Shown here: one piece after another, positions 1 through 4,690 of the stretch
Layout of the letters: each line of letters opens with the position of its first letter
Position numbering within the stretch: position 1 is the first letter of the stretch
Assembly: GCA_964466155.1 (NCBI GenBank)
Contig: CAYXMY010000139.1
Coordinates: forward strand, 1 to 6,204
Direction of reading: 5' to 3'
Origin: Caenibius sp964466155
Lineage (GTDB): Bacteria; Pseudomonadota; Alphaproteobacteria; Sphingomonadales; Sphingomonadaceae
Length of the DNA: 6,204 nt
Position numbers and translations under genes: made by a program
The notes under the pieces: model-generated
Seen by the model: only the letters and a program-made list of their open reading frames with translations
Database searches by the model: none
Told to the model about the DNA's origin: nothing

Positions 1-16
1 CTGGACCATGAGACAT
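1..16 (-). CDS. 5' end of an unidentified minus-strand gene (partial)
   Basis: Only five codons are inside the window, reading Met-Ser-His-Gly-Pro from an ATG at 16-14 on the minus strand, so the product cannot be named. The gene call rests on the ribosome binding site: the 14 nt at 31-18 (minus) are exactly complementary to the canonical 16S rRNA 3' tail, with the GGAGG core 7 nt from the ATG. A second minus-strand ATG at 9-7 is out of frame and too far from the SD to be preferred. The gene lies downstream of, and in the same direction as, the lipoprotein gene at 243-752, but 226 bp separate them, so it probably has its own promoter. Such an SD usually marks a highly translated gene; that is inference. 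Confidence 0.7.
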
Positions 17-17
17 C

Positions 18-31
18 GGATCACCTCCTTT
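18..31 (-). promoter_or_regulatory. Extended Shine-Dalgarno, full anti-SD complement
   Basis: On the minus strand this reads AAAGGAGGTGATCC, complementary over all 14 nt to the standard 16S rRNA 3' end (GGATCACCTCCTTT). The GGAGG core is 7 nt from the ATG at 16-14, which is optimal spacing. Most other genes in this window have weak or absent SD sequences, so this one stands out. It is not a 16S gene end, because the flanking bases on the plus strand do not match the conserved 16S 3' region. Confidence 0.85.
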
Positions 32-70
32 CGCGCTGTTGAGCCAAAGTCGCCGTTTTTTTCGGCTAAA

Positions 71-86
71 CCCGGGTTGTTCCGGG
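71..86 (-). other. Small GC hairpin in the leader of the left-edge gene
   Basis: CCCGG and CCGGG (plus-strand reading) form a 5-bp perfect stem around a 6-nt loop, about 55 nt upstream of the left-edge ATG. If transcription of that gene starts further upstream, this would be a leader stem-loop. It is short and could be chance in GC-rich DNA. Confidence 0.25.
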
Positions 87-116
87 CTTATGGCCAATGT
101 GAGTCATGATGCGGCG

Positions 117-144
117 CAACACAAGACTTGTATTGATTTTTTTT
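117..144 (+). terminator. AT-rich hairpin followed by T8
   Basis: On the plus strand CAA-C-ACAA (117-124) can pair with TTGT-A-TTG (128-135) around a 3-nt loop, with one internal mismatch, and is followed by A then eight T (137-144). The form is that of an intrinsic terminator, but the stem is A/U-rich and weak. No plus-strand gene is visible upstream inside the window. The same tract read on the minus strand is an A8 run, which could instead be an UP-like or bent element upstream of the left-edge gene. Confidence 0.35.
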
Positions 145-163
145 GGCGTCAGAATTGGTACTT

Positions 164-197
164 CGGGCCGGTTATCCACCGGCCCGTTTGCGTTTTT
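164..197 (+). terminator. Strong GC hairpin with T-rich tail, plus orientation
   Basis: CGGGCCGG (164-171) and CCGGCCCG (179-186) form a perfect 8-bp stem with a 7-nt loop. The plus-strand tail is T-rich (187-197, TTTGCGTTTTT). On the minus strand the hairpin lies 57 nt beyond the stop codon of the lipoprotein gene but is not followed by T, so by sequence it is a better terminator for plus-strand transcripts. It may still act as a 3' stabilising stem for the lipoprotein mRNA. Confidence 0.5.
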
Positions 198-242
198 GCC
201 GACAGGTGCGAAAAATCGCCGGGAAGCCCGCTTCAAGCTGGC

Positions 243-752
243 TTAGCGGCAATCTTCGATCACGCGCGACACCTCTATCCAGCTTGGCAGATAGAGAGTC
301 GGCAGGCCGTTCATTTCCACCGCGAAGCGCCCTTTGGAAAAAGCCATCGCATCCAGCAGCGGATCGCGCGCTGTAAGCGATGCGGTGAGGCTGGCGCCGT
401 TGGGGGCGGCGTCGAGCGTGCGGGTGGCGGTTTCCGTGAGGATGCGCATGGCGACGCGGGATTGGGCCGTGCCCGCCCGGCTGAGAGTGATCCGCCCGGC
501 GCCGCGTTCGCAAGTCATGGTGAACATCGGCGTGCTGCCCGGACGGCCATAAGCGGCCCGGCCTTGCTGATACGACCAGTCGCCCGGCGTGCGCGGGGCG
601 TCCATCCAGTCGGTCGGCGGCGGCGTCGGCGGTGCGGGCGGGGCGGGCCGTTCGGGCGGTCGGGATGGCGGAGGTGCCGTGGGTGGAGACGGTTGCGACA
701 CACAGGCCGCGAGTGCGAGCAGTCCGAAAGGAGCGAGGCGCTTCAAATTCAT
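243..752 (-). CDS. Proline-rich lipoprotein of unknown function
   Basis: This 169-residue protein has a short lipoprotein signal: basic start (MNLKR), a hydrophobic stretch and a lipobox Leu-Ala-Ala-Cys with Cys17 as the predicted lipidated residue, so it should be membrane-anchored in the envelope. Residues 19-47 are a proline-rich linker. Residues 48-169 form a compact domain starting near Asp-Trp (48-49) and Gly-Asp-Trp-Ser (57-60), with Asp-Pro-Leu-Leu-Asp-Ala-Met-Ala-Phe (130-138) and a C-terminal Glu-Asp-Cys-Arg. The only two cysteines after the lipobox, Cys81 and Cys168, could form a disulfide. I do not recognise a named family; it resembles hypothetical lipoproteins I associate with sphingomonads, which is recollection rather than a search. 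The upstream SD is poor. The gene is divergent from tlyA, with 66 bp between the start codons. The long plus-strand open frame running antisense across it is a composition artefact. Confidence 0.85.
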   Translation of the reverse strand: MNLKRLAPFGLLALAACVSQPSPPTAPPPSRPPERPAPPAPPTPPPTDWMDAPRTPGDWSYQQGRAAYGRPGSTPMFTMTCERGAGRITLSRAGTAQSRVAMRILTETATRTLDAAPNGASLTASLTARDPLLDAMAFSKGRFAVEMNGLPTLYLPSWIEVSRVIEDCR

Positions 753-754
753 GC

Positions 755-812
755 GGCCGATGATGGCATCGAAGCGGGTGCTGGCTCAAGGGGGCAGTGT
801 CGGCTATCGGCC
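755..812. repeat. Inverted repeat spanning the lipoprotein/tlyA divergent promoter region
   Basis: GGCCGAT (755-761) recurs as its exact reverse complement ATCGGCC (806-812), 44 bp apart. A smaller perfect hairpin, CGATG-ATGG-CATCG, lies at 758-771. The region between the two start codons (753-818) must hold both promoters unless transcription begins further away, but I see no clear -35/-10 pair. The repeat could be an operator or chance. Confidence 0.2.
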
Positions 813-818
813 ATCTTC

Positions 819-1556
819 GTGGCAAAGAAACAACGGATCGACCAATTGCTCGTCGCGCGCGGGCTTGCTGAAAGCCGCGCCCGGGCGCAGGCACTCGTCA
901 TGGCGGGCCTTGTCATGGTGGGGGATCGCAAGGCGGAGAAGCCCGGCCAGCAAGTAGCCGAAGATGTGGAAATCGCGCTCAAGGGACGGGATCATCCGTG
1001 GGTTTCGCGCGGCGGGATCAAGCTGGCCCATGCACTGAAGCATTTCGCGCTGGACCCGGCAGGGGTGGCGGCGATGGATATCGGCAGTTCCACCGGCGGC
1101 TTCACCGATGTGCTGCTGGCCCACGGGGCGGAGCATGTCTTCGCCGTGGATTCGGGCACCAATCAACTGGCGTGGAAATTGCGGCAGGATGCACGGGTCA
1201 CGGTGCTGGAACAGACCAGCGCCCGCGTTCTGACGCCGGAGCATATTACTGCGCCATGCACCTGGGTGGTCTGCGACGCTTCCTTCATTTCACTGCGCAA
1301 AGTATTGGAAGTGCCGCTGAAATTGGCGGATCATGCGTGCCGCCTTGTCGCACTGATCAAGCCGCAATTCGAAGTCGGCAAAGGGGAAGTGGGCAAGGGC
1401 GGCGTGGTGCGCGATCCGGCGCTGCATCGGCGCGTCTGCGATGAAGTGCGCGCATGGCTGGAAGGCGATGGCTGGATTGTCGATGGCATCGTGGAAAGCC
1501 CGATCACCGGCCCGGAAGGCAACGTGGAATTTCTGATCGCCGCCCGCCGCGGATAG
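819..1556 (+). CDS. tlyA: TlyA-family rRNA 2'-O-methyltransferase (S4 + FtsJ domains)
   Basis: The 245-residue product matches TlyA in length and domain order. An S4 RNA-binding domain covers about residues 5-60 (Arg-Ile-Asp-Gln-Leu-Leu-Val, then Ser-Arg-Ala-Arg-Ala-Gln). A Rossmann-type SAM-dependent methyltransferase covers about 62-243, with the SAM motif Asp-Ile-Gly-Ser-Ser-Thr-Gly-Gly-Phe-Thr at 87-96. The tetrad Lys68, Asp153, Lys181 and Glu237 sits one residue off the published mycobacterial K69-D154-K182-E238 set, so catalysis looks intact. The family 2'-O-methylates cytidines in 16S and/or 23S rRNA; the older name is hemolysin A. The GTG start is chosen because the S4 domain begins right after it; no good SD precedes it. 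The frame stays open to position 39, but that extension lacks homology-like character and lies antisense to the lipoprotein gene. Small departures from the usual motif are Asp-Ser-Gly-Thr-Asn-Gln-Leu at 111-117 and Glu-Gln-Thr-Ser at 131-134. Confidence 0.95.
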   Translation: MAKKQRIDQLLVARGLAESRARAQALVMAGLVMVGDRKAEKPGQQVAEDVEIALKGRDHPWVSRGGIKLAHALKHFALDPAGVAAMDIGSSTGGFTDVLLAHGAEHVFAVDSGTNQLAWKLRQDARVTVLEQTSARVLTPEHITAPCTWVVCDASFISLRKVLEVPLKLADHACRLVALIKPQFEVGKGEVGKGGVVRDPALHRRVCDEVRAWLEGDGWIVDGIVESPITGPEGNVEFLIAARRG

Positions 1557-1597
1557 GATTGCAAAACCCGGGGCGAGTCCCGTTGAGGCACAGGAAC

Positions 1598-1623
1598 GAT
1601 CGCCCGATTGCAAGCGGGCGGTC
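1598..1623 (+). other. 9-bp stem-loop between tlyA and tspO
   Basis: GATCGCCCG (1598-1606) pairs with CGGGCGGTC (1615-1623) over 9 bp with one G·U, around an 8-nt loop. There is no T run after it, so it is not a classical intrinsic terminator. It may be a 3' end structure of tlyA, or part of a folded tspO leader in which CGGGG at 1569-1573 could also pair with CCCCG at 1625-1629. I cannot match it to a known riboswitch class. Confidence 0.4.
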
Positions 1624-1634
1624 TCCCCGTCAAT

Positions 1635-1657
1635 ATCCCCCGCGAATCAAGGGGGAT
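1635..1657 (+). promoter_or_regulatory. Hairpin that buries the tspO Shine-Dalgarno
   Basis: ATCCCCC (1635-1641) is exactly complementary to GGGGGAT (1651-1657), with a 9-nt loop. The G run 1651-1655 is also the only SD-like sequence (AGGGGG) before the tspO ATG at 1663, 7 nt away. A folded transcript would therefore hide the ribosome binding site. The pairing is seen directly; control of translation by it is inference. Confidence 0.45.
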
Positions 1658-1662
1658 TGTGG

Positions 1663-2217
1663 ATGAACCTTCTGGCCTCGCGGGGACAATTGCAGGCAAG
1701 TTTGTTGCGCTGGGTGCTGTTGCTGGTGCCTGCGGTTCTCTTGGCCGGATTCCTTTCGGGCAAACTGGCGCAAAGCGGGCCGGGCAACCCCTGGTTCGAT
1801 GCCCTGGTGAAGCCTGCCTCTTTTCCGCCACCGGTAACGTTCCCGATCGTGTGGACGGTGCTCTATGCGATGATGGGATTCGCGTGTGCGTTGGTCTGCT
1901 CGGCATGGGGCGCGCGGTGGCGCAGGATCGCGATCCTGATGTTCGTGATCCAGTTGCTGCTGAATTTGATGTGGGCGCCGCTGTTTTTCGGCGCGCATCA
2001 GATTGCCGCATCGCTGCTGCTGCTCGGCGTGCTCGATCTTGCGGTGTTGGTGACGGTGGCGTTGTTCTGGCGGATTCGCTGGTTGGCGGGGGCGCTTCTG
2101 GTGCCTTACTTCGCTTGGATCCTGTTCGCGACGTTCCTGACCTGGCAAGTGCTCGAAGCCAATCCGCGCGCGGATGGGGCCATGGCGACCGGGGCGGTGC
2201 AGCGCATCGCCCTGTAA
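1663..2217 (+). CDS. tspO: TspO/MBR family tryptophan-rich membrane protein
   Basis: The 184-residue protein has five hydrophobic segments, roughly 14-36, 58-80, 87-108, 111-135 and 138-161, as in TspO (bacterial homologue of the mitochondrial 18-kDa translocator protein). Family marks are Trp44 with Lys50-Pro51 and the run Pro55-Pro56-Pro57, the Trp64/Leu67-Tyr68 helix face, Gln97...Asn101-Leu-Met-Trp104, and Pro148-Tyr149...Trp152 in the last helix. TspO proteins bind porphyrins and, in alphaproteobacteria such as Rhodobacter, act as outer-membrane or envelope sensors affecting tetrapyrrole and stress responses; the exact role here is not known. The ATG at 1663 is chosen because it has AGGGGG 7 nt upstream; a TTG at 1657 is in frame but lies inside the SD hairpin. 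The tail after residue 162 is hydrophilic and makes the protein slightly longer than typical members. Distances of about 100 nt to tlyA and 90 nt to ubiK leave operon structure open. Confidence 0.93.
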   Translation: MNLLASRGQLQASLLRWVLLLVPAVLLAGFLSGKLAQSGPGNPWFDALVKPASFPPPVTFPIVWTVLYAMMGFACALVCSAWGARWRRIAILMFVIQLLLNLMWAPLFFGAHQIAASLLLLGVLDLAVLVTVALFWRIRWLAGALLVPYFAWILFATFLTWQVLEANPRADGAMATGAVQRIAL

Positions 2218-2237
2218 CGAGCATATTGTAACGGGCA
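2213..2237. repeat. Near-perfect 11-bp direct repeat at the tspO stop
   Basis: TGTAACGAGCA (2213-2223) is followed by TGTAACGGGCA (2227-2237), one mismatch, with a period of 14 bp. The first copy contains the tspO stop codon. An 8-bp palindrome GCACGTGC lies just after it at 2244-2251. This could be a regulator site for ubiK or chance. Confidence 0.3.
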
Positions 2238-2307
2238 CGCGGGGCACGTGCAGGCGGGTTGCGTCTGCCCACTGGACAAGGCGCGCGGACGGGACCACAT
2301 AGCCGCC

Positions 2308-2556
2308 ATGCAAAGCGAAAATCCCTTGATCGCCGATTTCGTCAAACTGATGAACAGCGCCGCCGGCACGTTCGCGGGAATGACCCGCGAAGCCCGCGAC
2401 GGCGCGCGCGAGCGGCTCAAGGAAACGTTCGGCGGGCTCGATTTCGTCAGCCGCGAAGAATTCGACGCGGTGAAGGAAATGGCTGCCAAGGCACGCGAAG
2501 AAAACGATAAACTGGCCGAGCGTCTCGCCGCACTGGAAGCCCGCATCAAAGGCTGA
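2308..2556 (+). CDS. ubiK: UbiK/BMFP-family ubiquinone biosynthesis accessory factor
   Basis: This 82-residue charged protein has the hallmarks of the UbiK (YqiC, formerly BMFP/DUF526-like) family. An amphipathic N-terminal half (about 6-40) leads to the conserved Val-Ser-Arg-Glu-Glu-Phe-Asp block at 47-53, then a leucine-heptad coiled coil to the end (roughly 50-80, ending Leu-Ala-Ala-Leu-Glu-Ala-Arg-Ile). In Enterobacteria UbiK trimerises through this coiled coil, associates with UbiJ/lipids and assists the aerobic ubiquinone complex; the role here is inferred from family. The ATG at 2308 is chosen because the family N-terminus begins there. The frame opens earlier (GTG 2248), but those extra 20 residues, with two cysteines, are unlike the family. 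The SD is weak. There is no transmembrane segment or signal peptide, so the protein should be cytoplasmic or peripheral to the inner membrane. Confidence 0.85.
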   Translation: MQSENPLIADFVKLMNSAAGTFAGMTREARDGARERLKETFGGLDFVSREEFDAVKEMAAKAREENDKLAERLAALEARIKG

Positions 2557-2561
2557 CCGGC

Positions 2562-2582
2562 CGCCGCAAGGCGCATCGTTTT
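2562..2582 (+). terminator. Weak hairpin after ubiK
   Basis: CGCC and GGCG form a 4-bp stem capped by a GCAA tetraloop (2562-2573), six bases after the ubiK stop. CATCG then TTTT (2579-2582) follow. The stem is short and the T run is offset, so it is only a possible terminator. The rest of the 116-bp ubiK-recO gap shows no gene. Confidence 0.25.
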
Positions 2583-2672
2583 CCAAACCGCACGAGCGTG
2601 CCAGCTTTAGCGGCGTCTCGCAGTCATGGCGGGCATTGCCTTCGCCATGCGATCCGGCCAAACGCGTAAGCC

Positions 2673-3311
2673 ATGCATATCCGCGTGTCCGCTCTTCTCT
2701 GCGCCGCCCGTGCCCACGGGGAAACGGGCATGGTCGTGCGGTTTCTGACGCGGGAATATGGGCTGGTCGCCGCTTACGTCGCGGGTGGGCGGGGGCGGAA
2801 TTTGCGGCCGGTGATTATTCCGGGCAACAGCGTCGATGCGGATATCCGCGCCCGCTCGGATAGCCAGTTGCCTTTCGCGAAGCTGGAACTGCTGGAAAGC
2901 CGGGGGCCGTGGCTCGGTGAGCCGCTGCCCGCCGCGGCGATTGCCTGGGCCTGCGCGCTTACGGCCACTGCCTTGCCCGAACGGCAACCGTTCCCCAGCC
3001 TGTACGATGCACTCTCCGCCGTGCTGACGGCGGTCTGCCATGCCCCCTCCGCGCGCGGGTGGGCGGAAGCTCTGCTGCGTTATGAGGCGCTGTTGCTGCG
3101 CGAATTGGGCTATGGCGGGGACAGTCTGGCAGGTTGGGCCGAATGGACCGACGATCTCGCCGCATTCGACCGGATGGGCACTTTGCTGGAGCGATACTGC
3201 CTTGCCGACCGGCGTGGAATGGTTATGGCGGCTCGCGCAATGCTGCGCGACCGGCTGGCCCGGATCGCTGGCGAAGTGAATTCCCAACCCCATCACAAGT
3301 CGGAAAGGTAG
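2673..3311 (+). CDS. recO: DNA repair/recombination mediator RecO
   Basis: The 212-residue product starts with the RecO OB-fold: an alternating hydrophobic strand, then His15-Gly16-Glu17, Arg23-Phe-Leu-Thr, Glu28-Tyr-Gly and Val36-Ala-Gly-Gly-Arg at 36-40, continuing to about residue 80. The C-terminal part (about 85-200) is helical, with the family's Leu-Arg-Tyr-Glu...Leu-Leu-Arg-Glu-Leu-Gly-Tyr-Gly at 135-148. RecO binds single-stranded DNA and SSB and, with RecR, loads RecA at gaps. The cysteines that form a zinc site in some RecO proteins (after the Leu-Gly-Tyr block) are absent, as in many proteobacteria. Length is at the short end of the family. The SD before the ATG is poor. The stop codon lies 3 nt before the leuB ATG, and the leuB ribosome binding site lies inside the last recO codons, so recO and leuB are very likely co-transcribed. 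Confidence 0.93.
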   Translation: MHIRVSALLCAARAHGETGMVVRFLTREYGLVAAYVAGGRGRNLRPVIIPGNSVDADIRARSDSQLPFAKLELLESRGPWLGEPLPAAAIAWACALTATALPERQPFPSLYDALSAVLTAVCHAPSARGWAEALLRYEALLLRELGYGGDSLAGWAEWTDDLAAFDRMGTLLERYCLADRRGMVMAARAMLRDRLARIAGEVNSQPHHKSER

Positions 3312-3314
3312 TCC

Positions 3315-4373
3315 ATGAAGATCGCGGTTTTCGCCGGAGACGGCATCGGTCCCGAAATCATGCGCGAGGCGCTGCGGGTGCTGGACGCGCTCAACCTGCC
3401 CGATGTGACGCTGATGGAAGGCCATGTCGGCGGCGCGGGCTATCGCCAACTCGGCCACCCGCTGCACGCTGATACGATCCGCATCGCGCACGAAGCCGAT
3501 GCCATCCTGTTCGGCGCGGTGGGCGATTTCGAATGCGACAATCTGGAGCGGCATCTGCGCCCCGAACAGGCGATTCTGGGCCTGCGCCGCGAATTGAGCC
3601 TGTTCGCCAATTTGCGTCCGGCCACCATGTTCCCGGGGCTCGAATCGATGTCGGCGCTGCGCCCGGAAGTGGCAAGCGCCATCGACATGCTGATCGTGCG
3701 CGAACTGAATGGCGACGTCTATTTCGGTGAAAAGGGTATCCGCACGCTGGAAGATGGCCGCCGTCAGGGGTGGGACGTGATGTCCTATGCCGAAGACGAA
3801 GTGCGCCGCATCGCCCATGTCGCCTTCCGGGCGGCGCAGGGCCGGAAAAAGCGCCTCTGTTCGGTCGACAAGTCGAACGTGCTGGAAACCTTCCAGCTCT
3901 GGCGCGATGTGATGATCGAAGTCGGGAAGGACTATCCCGATATCGAACTCAGCCACATGTACGTGGATAATGCCGCGATGCAGTTGGTCCGCGATCCGGG
4001 CCAGTTCGACGTGATCGTGACGGGCAACATGTTCGGCGATATCCTGTCGGATCAGGCCAGCATGTGCGTGGGCTCCATCGGCCTTCTCGCCAGCGCTGCG
4101 CTGGGCGAAACCCGCACGCAATACGGCACCAAGGGCCTGTTCGAGCCGATCCATGGCAGCGCCCCGGATATTGCCGGGCAGGACAAGGCCAATCCGATGG
4201 CGATGATCCTCAGCCTCGCGATCATGCTGCGCCACAGCTTCGGGCTGGAAGCGGAAGCGGTGCGGATCGAAGAGGCGGTCGCGAAGGCATTGGCCGATGG
4301 CGTGCGCGGCGGCGATCTGGGCGGCAGCGCGGGCACGGTGGAAATCGGCGATGCGGTGCTCGCCCGCCTGTAA
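3315..4373 (+). CDS. leuB: 3-isopropylmalate dehydrogenase LeuB
   Basis: The 352-residue cytoplasmic enzyme oxidises and decarboxylates 3-isopropylmalate with NAD+ in leucine synthesis. Family marks are Gly-Asp-Gly-Ile-Gly-Pro-Glu (8-14), substrate arginines Arg91, Arg101 and Arg129, catalytic Tyr136 and Lys186, metal-binding Asp218, Asp242 and Asp246, and the NAD loop from Gly281 to Pro294 (Gly-Ser-Ala-Pro-Asp-Ile-Ala-Gly). Glu84, Ile87 and Leu88 align with the Thermus Glu87-Leu90-Leu91 patch that recognises the isopropyl side chain, which favours isopropylmalate over isocitrate. The loop at 70-75, Gly-Asp-Phe-Glu-Cys-Asp, replaces the usual Gly-Gly-Pro-Lys-Trp-Asp, and Leu-Asn-Gly-Asp (131-134) replaces Leu-Thr-Gly-Gly. 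An AAAGG SD at 3304-3308 sits 6 nt from the ATG, inside the end of recO. No other leu gene is in the window. A related beta-decarboxylating dehydrogenase specificity is possible but less likely. Confidence 0.93.
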   Translation: MKIAVFAGDGIGPEIMREALRVLDALNLPDVTLMEGHVGGAGYRQLGHPLHADTIRIAHEADAILFGAVGDFECDNLERHLRPEQAILGLRRELSLFANLRPATMFPGLESMSALRPEVASAIDMLIVRELNGDVYFGEKGIRTLEDGRRQGWDVMSYAEDEVRRIAHVAFRAAQGRKKRLCSVDKSNVLETFQLWRDVMIEVGKDYPDIELSHMYVDNAAMQLVRDPGQFDVIVTGNMFGDILSDQASMCVGSIGLLASAALGETRTQYGTKGLFEPIHGSAPDIAGQDKANPMAMILSLAIMLRHSFGLEAEAVRIEEAVAKALADGVRGGDLGGSAGTVEIGDAVLARL

Positions 4374-4395
4374 GGCCACGGATTGATGCGCTGAG

Positions 4396-4421
4396 GGAAC
4401 GCAAGCCGCATTCCAGACGTT
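4396..4421 (+). promoter_or_regulatory. Candidate EcfG (general stress) promoter, GGAAC-N17-CGTT
   Basis: GGAAC at 4396-4400 and CGTT at 4418-4421 are separated by 17 nt. This is the consensus bound by the alphaproteobacterial general stress sigma factor EcfG/sigma-T (GGAAC, 16-17 nt, CGTT). It lies 22 bp after the leuB stop and 56 bp before the ATG of the small membrane protein, in the right orientation. Transcription would be expected to begin at about 4427-4430. Other GGAAC occurrences I checked in the window lack a correctly spaced CGTT. Confidence 0.65.
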
Positions 4422-4424
4422 CTC

Positions 4425-4463
4425 TCTGGCCAGCGAATCGCTTTCACGGCTTCGCTGGCTGGA
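4425..4463 (+). other. Leader stem-loop next to the ribosome binding site
   Basis: GCCAGCGAA (4429-4437) pairs perfectly with TTCGCTGGC (4451-4459). The helix can extend to 13 bp (4425-4437 with 4451-4463) through two wobble pairs. The loop is 13 nt. No T run follows, so it is not an intrinsic terminator for leuB. Its 3' edge touches the AAGGAG SD (4463-4468), and its 5' base coincides with the transcription start predicted from the EcfG-type promoter. Confidence 0.55.
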
Positions 4464-4477
4464 AGGAGCGTGCAATT

Positions 4478-4660
4478 ATGGAATACATTCTCGGCATCGT
4501 TATCCTTGTGCTTGATATCTGGGCGATTTTCAGTGTGGCCGTGAGCGGGGCGAGCGCGCTTGCCAAAATGCTCTGGATCATCGGTATTCTGGTGTTCCCG
4601 GCAGTCGGTTTTATGGTCTGGTATCTGGCCGGGCCGAAAGGCAAGGCCGCGCCTGCCTGA
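4478..4660 (+). CDS. Small two-helix membrane protein, PLDc_N-like
   Basis: The 60-residue protein has two membrane helices, about residues 4-23 and 31-51, joined by a short polar loop, and a basic tail after Gly52-Pro53. The pattern Asp13-Ile-Trp-Ala-Ile...Lys30-Met-Leu-Trp33...Phe40-Pro41...Val47-Trp48-Tyr-Leu-Ala-Gly-Pro53 is that of the PLDc_N domain, the membrane-anchoring N-terminus of cardiolipin synthases. Here it stands alone with no phospholipase D catalytic domain, so it is not an enzyme. Stand-alone PLDc_N proteins are common and mostly of unknown function; an envelope stress role is inference. The start is secure: GGAAGGAG at 4461-4468, 9 nt before the ATG. A candidate EcfG promoter and a stem-loop precede it, and a strong intrinsic terminator follows at 4691-4721, so it looks like a separate one-gene transcript between leuB and metZ. 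Confidence 0.88.
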   Translation: MEYILGIVILVLDIWAIFSVAVSGASALAKMLWIIGILVFPAVGFMVWYLAGPKGKAAPA

Positions 4661-4690
4661 CCGGATAGCGGTCTATCGATGCGTTCCATG

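Noticed and set aside
18..33. Plus-strand sequence identical to the 16S rRNA 3' tail, possible end of an rRNA gene
   Set aside because: The bases just before it do not match the conserved 16S 3' region, so it is better read as a perfect Shine-Dalgarno on the minus strand.
79..83. GGAAC on the minus strand upstream of the left-edge gene as an EcfG -35
   Set aside because: At 16-17 nt downstream the minus strand is an A run, not CGTT.
39..818. Long open extension of the tlyA frame upstream, which would make a roughly 505-residue protein
   Set aside because: The extra part is Arg/Gly/Ala-rich low-complexity text typical of an antisense frame and overlaps the well-formed lipoprotein gene on the other strand; TlyA proteins are about 245-270 residues and start at the S4 domain.
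1557..1613. Direct repeat GATTGCAA at 1557-1564 and 1606-1613
   Set aside because: An 8-mer seen twice in about 60 bp is suggestive, but there is no third copy or symmetry; chance is adequate.
1593..1618. Possible second EcfG promoter before tspO (GGAAC at 1593-1597)
   Set aside because: No CGTT or GTT occurs 16-18 nt downstream; the expected position reads CGGG.
1331..2661. Two overlapping minus-strand frames of 313 and 343 codons
   Set aside because: Both run antisense to tlyA, tspO and ubiK, with low-complexity Arg/Pro or His/Gln-rich text; the plus-strand genes have clear family motifs.
2607..4475. 622-codon minus-strand open frame
   Set aside because: It is antisense to recO and leuB, His/Arg/Ala/Gln-rich without any domain pattern, and is the expected shadow of GC-rich third codon positions.
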